The notes under the pieces are model-generated. The model did no database searches and had not been told where the DNA came from. It saw nothing but the letters and a program-made list of their open reading frames with translations. From Annona cherimola (lineage: Eukaryota; Streptophyta; Magnoliopsida; Magnoliales; Annonaceae): a stretch of DNA of 64,000 nucleotides. Positions 59,670 to 64,000 of the stretch are shown piece after piece; position 1 is the first letter of the stretch, and every line of letters starts with the position of its first letter. The stretch covers positions 127,566,564 through 127,630,563 of the forward strand of contig CM059971.1 of the NCBI GenBank assembly GCA_030490835.1, written 5' to 3'. A program made the position numbers and the translations under genes.

Positions 59670-59942
59670 GGATGTGTTTGGGAAATGATAAAACTTTTGA
59701 TAAAAAAATTTTGGTGTAAAAGTTTTTGAAATTAGAAAAAATGATATGATATGATAAGAGTAATGATAAAGAGTAAAGAAAATAAAATTAAAATGGATAT
59801 GTTAGATGTATGAATAGTTGTGTATAAATGATTGAAAAGTAAGATAGTTTGATAAGAAGTGAAGAAATAATTAAAAATATGATAATTGTGGAGAATAAAA
59901 AAGTTTTAGGTTGAAAAATTTTTAGAATAAACAAACACCCTC
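59670..59942. mobile_element. Tourist-like MITE, 273 bp
   Basis: TAA is duplicated at 59667-59669 and 59943-59945. The ends are GGATGTGTTTGGGAAATG and (inverted) GAGGGTGTTTGTTTATTC. The core (AAACTTTTGATAAAAAAATT, GATAAAGAGTAAAGAAAATA) places it in the family of 56308-56570. Confidence 0.75.
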
Positions 59943-60871
59943 TAAATAGTTTTAAGTTTTTTTCTTTTTTGGACCCTTAATTGAAAAAAAATATATAATT
60001 ACTCGATAGACATATCTGTCTAGCTGACATCATTTTCCCTTATGTTTTCTGTCGTTTCCTTGCATTCCTTGATGCATCTTATCGTCTTATACTACCAAAC
60101 ACAAACACATGCGGTGGAACAACACATTCTAGCTTAGTGTCATTTACCTCACAAGAGAGTAGAAACACATGCCAAATGGAGGTTATCCTTACTCTTTAAA
60201 ATAAAAAAGGAGGTTATCCACAGAATTTTTTTCGTTGGCCACGATTAGTCTTTGGGAGACCATAGAAGTGGTGGATGTTAGATGGAAATGTCAAGTGCAA
60301 GGACTTCTGATTAATAATAATAAAAATAGCATCTAATGCATACAACACTAATCTACTCAAAGAAAATGGGTTGAACCTCGTGGATCCAGGCACTTGTCTT
60401 GACCGTGGGGATCTGTTTTCTCCTCTGCTCTTCCAAGATCAATGACACCTGCTCTTCCCTTTCTCTCACTAGCCATTCATGGGTCCCACCCTGCAGCTTC
60501 TCCAGTCTCCCCTCACACATTTGCTGCATCTTGAACAACTACACCAAATTTTCACGGCGGCCCCAACAAAGAACAGCAGGCTCCTCAAGATGCTAAACCA
60601 AACACAGCTTTTCTCCTGCATGACCAATAGTCAGGATACATAGAAAAATATATCAAGCTAGCCAAAAATCGGGTGTTTTTTCTAACACTCAATTTTCTTT
60701 GAATCAACATTTTGTTTTTTATTAACAATTTCACTGATATTTTCTATTTTAATAGTCTTGTCTATTTTTCAGTTGTCACTTTCTATTCAGTCACATCATT
60801 TTTCTGAAACAAAAATTCCAGATTTCTTCTTACTGTTAACATCTTTTTTCAGCTCCTGAATGAATCCAAGG

Positions 60872-61142
60872 GGATGTTTGGGAATATGAAAGTTGTGAGA
60901 AATGTGGTATTTTATGGGAATAGAAAATGGAATAATATAAAAATTGTGTGATTAATATGAAATAATAGGGGTAAAGTTGGAATAAATAGGTTTGTTGGAA
61001 GGTAGTTGATAGGGAAAATGATTAGAATATATAAGTAAAAATGGAAAAATATAATGATTAGTCGTGAAATGATGGATATCAAAATCCGTGCCATCACATT
61101 TTCCCTCCCACATTTCCCACGCCATATTCCCAAACGTCCCTC
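60872..61142. mobile_element. MITE with GGGATGTTTGGGAATATG ends
   Basis: The left end is GGGGATGTTTGGGAATATG; the right end, inverted, is GAGGGACGTTTGGGAATATG, followed by GCGTGGGAAATGTGG against GTTGTGAGAAATGTGG on the left. The core is the reverse form of the 44290-44550 repeat. The target duplication is unclear. Confidence 0.7.
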
Positions 61143-61261
61143 AAAAATGTTCTGAGTAATTCATAAACTGAGATGGAGACTGCTGTGATTAGTGTTGTTG
61201 GACACCTGTTAGAACTGAAATAGATGTGCTCCTAGCCATGTGTTTTGGGTTTCCAGCTGAG

Positions 61262-61480
61262 TAGACTTTGATCCACGGTATAGACCGTGCGCCAGAGGAA
61301 GACTTAGGCTTTTGACGATGCACAAAGACTTACCAGCATTAGGCCGTGGTGCATCCGCACGTGGTGGGTTGCATATTAAAGAGGAGTCTCCCCATCAGAA
61401 ATGGGATTTGCACACCCTTCTGAAGGAACTGGAGATGACCACCGGCTCTCTCATAGACTTGCCAAGCCATATGGATTGAT
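61262..61480 (+). pseudogene. Possible coding remnant (unrecognised)
   Basis: A frame without a start codon runs open for about 70 residues and ends at a TGA near 61476. It reads KDLPALGRGASARGGLHIKE, then WDLHTLLKELEMTTGSLIDL. The composition and amphipathic pattern look more protein-like than neighbouring frames, but no family is recognised and no exon partner was found. It may be a gene fragment or chance. Confidence 0.2.
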
Positions 61481-63109
61481 CCCACTTGCCATAAAAACAT
61501 CACCTGCCTATAACAGCTTTACAGCGTGCTTTACCAGCATGAAGTTATATCCTTCACTTTCTGCATTTTGGTTTGCACAGTTAGAAATTTAAAAACAAGC
61601 ATAAAAAATGCTAAGTAACATTGAAAAATGAGGGTGTTAAGTTATTAAATAATTTGTCGGAAAATGGAGAGGAGATGTTTCCCACCCCACCCAAGACAAT
61701 GCTACCAAAGGATACTTTTTAAAAAAATAAATAAATAAAAAATTGGTATTTATACATTGTGACAACTAGTATTATAATTAAGCACTTTTACAACTCTTAC
61801 AATACGGGGAGAATTTTTGTAAACATAGGGGAGAAAATTTGTAAAATTCCTACAACATGGGGAAACTGCAATAAATAATCTATCTGCACTAGGCAGGACT
61901 AAAACTAGGGTTGGCATATTGTATGCCCTTATCCCATACCATGAGGGCACTGCCCTGGTGGCACCAAACAACACCTTAGTCTTGAGTGTGTGGGATATGC
62001 CTGGTCGCTATGCTTAAATTTGTTGGAAATAACCCTCATGAGTCTGATATCACCGAGATTCTGAATTCCATTTGCAGCAGAGGACAAAGTGAACCGACTA
62101 TACATGTGTCATCTTTCCCAAGCATTTCTAATAGGATTATTCATTCATTCATGATCTCCATATCAAATTTTTATTCCCAACAACATCCCTAATAAATGAT
62201 TCGACCACTAATTCTTGCTTGCCCAACACTCGGTATTTTAGCCAAGGAGACAAGATAGCTAAACGGCTGTTTGGGCTTGCATTTCAGAGCTATTTGGCTG
62301 TGAATTTCGGATGTAAGAAGCTCTAGTATTATCTGCTTTCAGCAGAAAGGAAGACGCTATAGGAAAAAGAGGCTGAAAGTCAAGAAGTTCCTTTGTTAAT
62401 GGGAACTTTGGGATGGAATGAACTTTGGGATGGAATGAAATTAGGATGATACTATTGTATACGATGGGATAGGAATGAGATGTGGTATGCATTTAGGGTC
62501 ATGATTTTGTTGTGGTGGCCTAAAAACTTAGGGTCATGGAATTAGGTATGCATTAGGATGTGGTATGCATTTACGAATAAAATGCCTCTAATTCTGAAAT
62601 TTAAAAAATTAATTCACACACTTTCAAAAATAGTAAAACTTGACATATGAATTAAATATGCTTAGAAAAATAGTTTTATAAAAAAAACTTAAAAAATAAA
62701 GAAACAGGTTTTTTAGGCTGGCCTAAAAGGATCAGGAGGTTTACATCCATGTCAATGAAAAATTGAACTTTTTCATCCTTGTCAACAGATTTATTTATTT
62801 TTTTCAAATATATCAACAATTTACAAACGGCAAAACTGTCCGTTGCCATGGTTAGGAACGCATAATAAAATTTCAAAATTCCCAAAATCCCGATTGCCTT
62901 CCTCATTCACGACCTCAAATCAACGGTTAGAACCGACTGCAAGAATTATTATTATTATTATTATTTAAAAAAGCATGCGATGTATAGTAATTACTGGCTT
63001 CTGTTGACAGAGTTCAATTCTGGTTGGCTGTAGAGAGAGCTCTTAGATGGGAGCTTATCATAAATAAGAGTTATAATTCTTGAGTTTCTACGGAACCATT
63101 CTTCTATGA

Positions 63110-63600
63110 AATTTCTTCCATTTTTGACATCTAGATAGTTAGTGAAAAATTCATTCTATTTATTATATTTAGCATCATTTATGTTATCGCGAAACCTTTT
63201 CATTAATTTAATATCACTGTATATGTGTATCATTGACAAACATATAAAATCAATGTAATAAAATAATTTAATACTAAATATCAAATTTTAAGCAGTATTT
63301 TCAATATCTAAATTATTTAAAATGTCATTAATATGTGGATAAATGATTCTATAAAAAATTACTACATTCTAATATATATGTGAATGGATTTAAATATTTT
63401 TCCTAATTTACAAATGAATGTATATGTTTTTGAATAAATGTGACCTATACACATTAGATTTTGATGAAATTTAGTCTTCTAGCTAAACAAATGATATTAA
63501 ATACAATGAATGAATTGAATTTTGCATTAATTATCAACATCTAAAAAATGGAGAGGGTTTCATAAAATCGCTTTTATAAAATCTGGTTTCATAGAAATAT
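63110..63600. repeat. Diverged relative of the 46.1-kb repeat / foldback-arm family
   Basis: It shares TATTTAGCATCATTTATG, AATGTAATAAAATAATTTAA, TGGATAAATGATTCTATAAA and TACATTCTAATATATATGTG with 46080-46420 and with the foldback arms. No coding content. Confidence 0.45.
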
Positions 63601-64000
63601 ATATTTAGTTTAATAGTTTTATTAAAAAATAAAAATCTAAAAATATTTTTTACTTGGGTTAAGAAGCGACTTTCTTAGTTTTTTTTTTTTTTAGCTTGGG
63701 CCAACAGGATCAAAACTCTAAAACAATGACAAGATTAAGGAAAGGGTAAGGCAATGCAGAGTAATAGTAGTCAATGTGTAATTTAGGCCGGATTATTTTC
63801 AATCATTTTCTCATGAAACTAATCTATTTATTATTATTTTACTCTCACAATATTACATCACTTTCACAATTTTAAAAATCTTTCTCACTTTCTCACTTTA
63901 TCTTTTTCCCTTCTTTTTCTTCTTTTATAATACCAAACAAGCCCTAAACAAGGGAGGCGACGGCTGACCATTTTTGTCCATCTAATGAGCCGTCTGTGGT

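Larger units (their letters stand above)
59946..64000. other. Gene-poor interval to the window end
   Basis: No gene is firmly supported. It holds a MITE at 60872-61142, a weak coding-like remnant at 61262-61480, an ATT microsatellite at about 62945-62964 and a foldback-arm relative at 63110-63600. The last 200 bases include a MITE-like end (AATACCAAACAAGCCCTAA). Confidence 0.5.

Noticed and set aside
60353..60538. Minus-strand coiled-coil-like frame (EKLQGGTHEWLVREREEQVS)
   Set aside because: Short, no ATG-anchored gene context, no partner exons and no family recognised; kept only as a note.
1..64000. tRNA, rRNA, snoRNA, known miRNA, CRISPR, integrated virus or intact LTR retrotransposon
   Set aside because: Read for typical motifs on both strands and none was recognised; a dedicated search would be needed to exclude diverged copies.

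Overview
This is a plant nuclear genomic window. Seven protein-coding genes carry GT-AG introns and belong to land-plant families (AP2/ERF factor, DEAD-box helicase, primase small subunit, plastid-type class 3 lipase, GH28 pectinase, receptor-kinase-like pseudokinase, TEX30/KANSL3-like hydrolase). They are separated by AT-rich DNA full of small inverted-repeat transposons. Gene density (seven genes in 64 kb) and introns of at most about 2.2 kb suggest a seed plant with a compact genome, most likely an angiosperm. I cannot name the species. Exon coordinates were read by hand and checked by frame continuity across every junction.

Layout. 1-1 kb: intronless DREB A-6-type ERF gene (+). 1.85-4.2 kb: a hAT-type element with an 8-bp target duplication, split by a second hAT element that has its own 8-bp duplication and carries a decayed piece of a splicing-factor-like gene. 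4.37-9.4 kb: ten-exon DEAD-box RNA helicase of the RH25/26/31 type (+). 10.1-14.0 kb: sixteen-exon DNA primase small subunit (-), convergent with the helicase, with two E2F-type sites upstream. 15-25 kb: gene-poor DNA with a second copy of the outer hAT family, tandem repeats and an orphan leader-like stretch. 25.0-28.8 kb: five-exon PLIP-type lipase (+). 28.8-40.3 kb: gene-poor, with a 0.6-kb inverted-repeat element near 32.9 kb. 40.3-47.4 kb: five-exon GH28 polygalacturonase-like gene (+) with MITEs in its introns. 48.1-49.2 kb: two-exon receptor-kinase-like pseudokinase (+). 49.2-56.95 kb: gene-poor, with a clean 913-bp hAT MITE and Tourist-like MITEs. 56.95-59.25 kb: six-exon TEX30-like alpha/beta hydrolase (+). 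59.25-64 kb: MITEs and AT-rich DNA.

The genes do not form a pathway; each is an independent housekeeping, stress, lipid or cell-wall gene. The most unusual structure is the nested hAT pair upstream of the helicase, where the inner element looks like a gene-fragment carrier. No CRISPR array, rRNA, tRNA, known miRNA or intact LTR retrotransposon was recognised.
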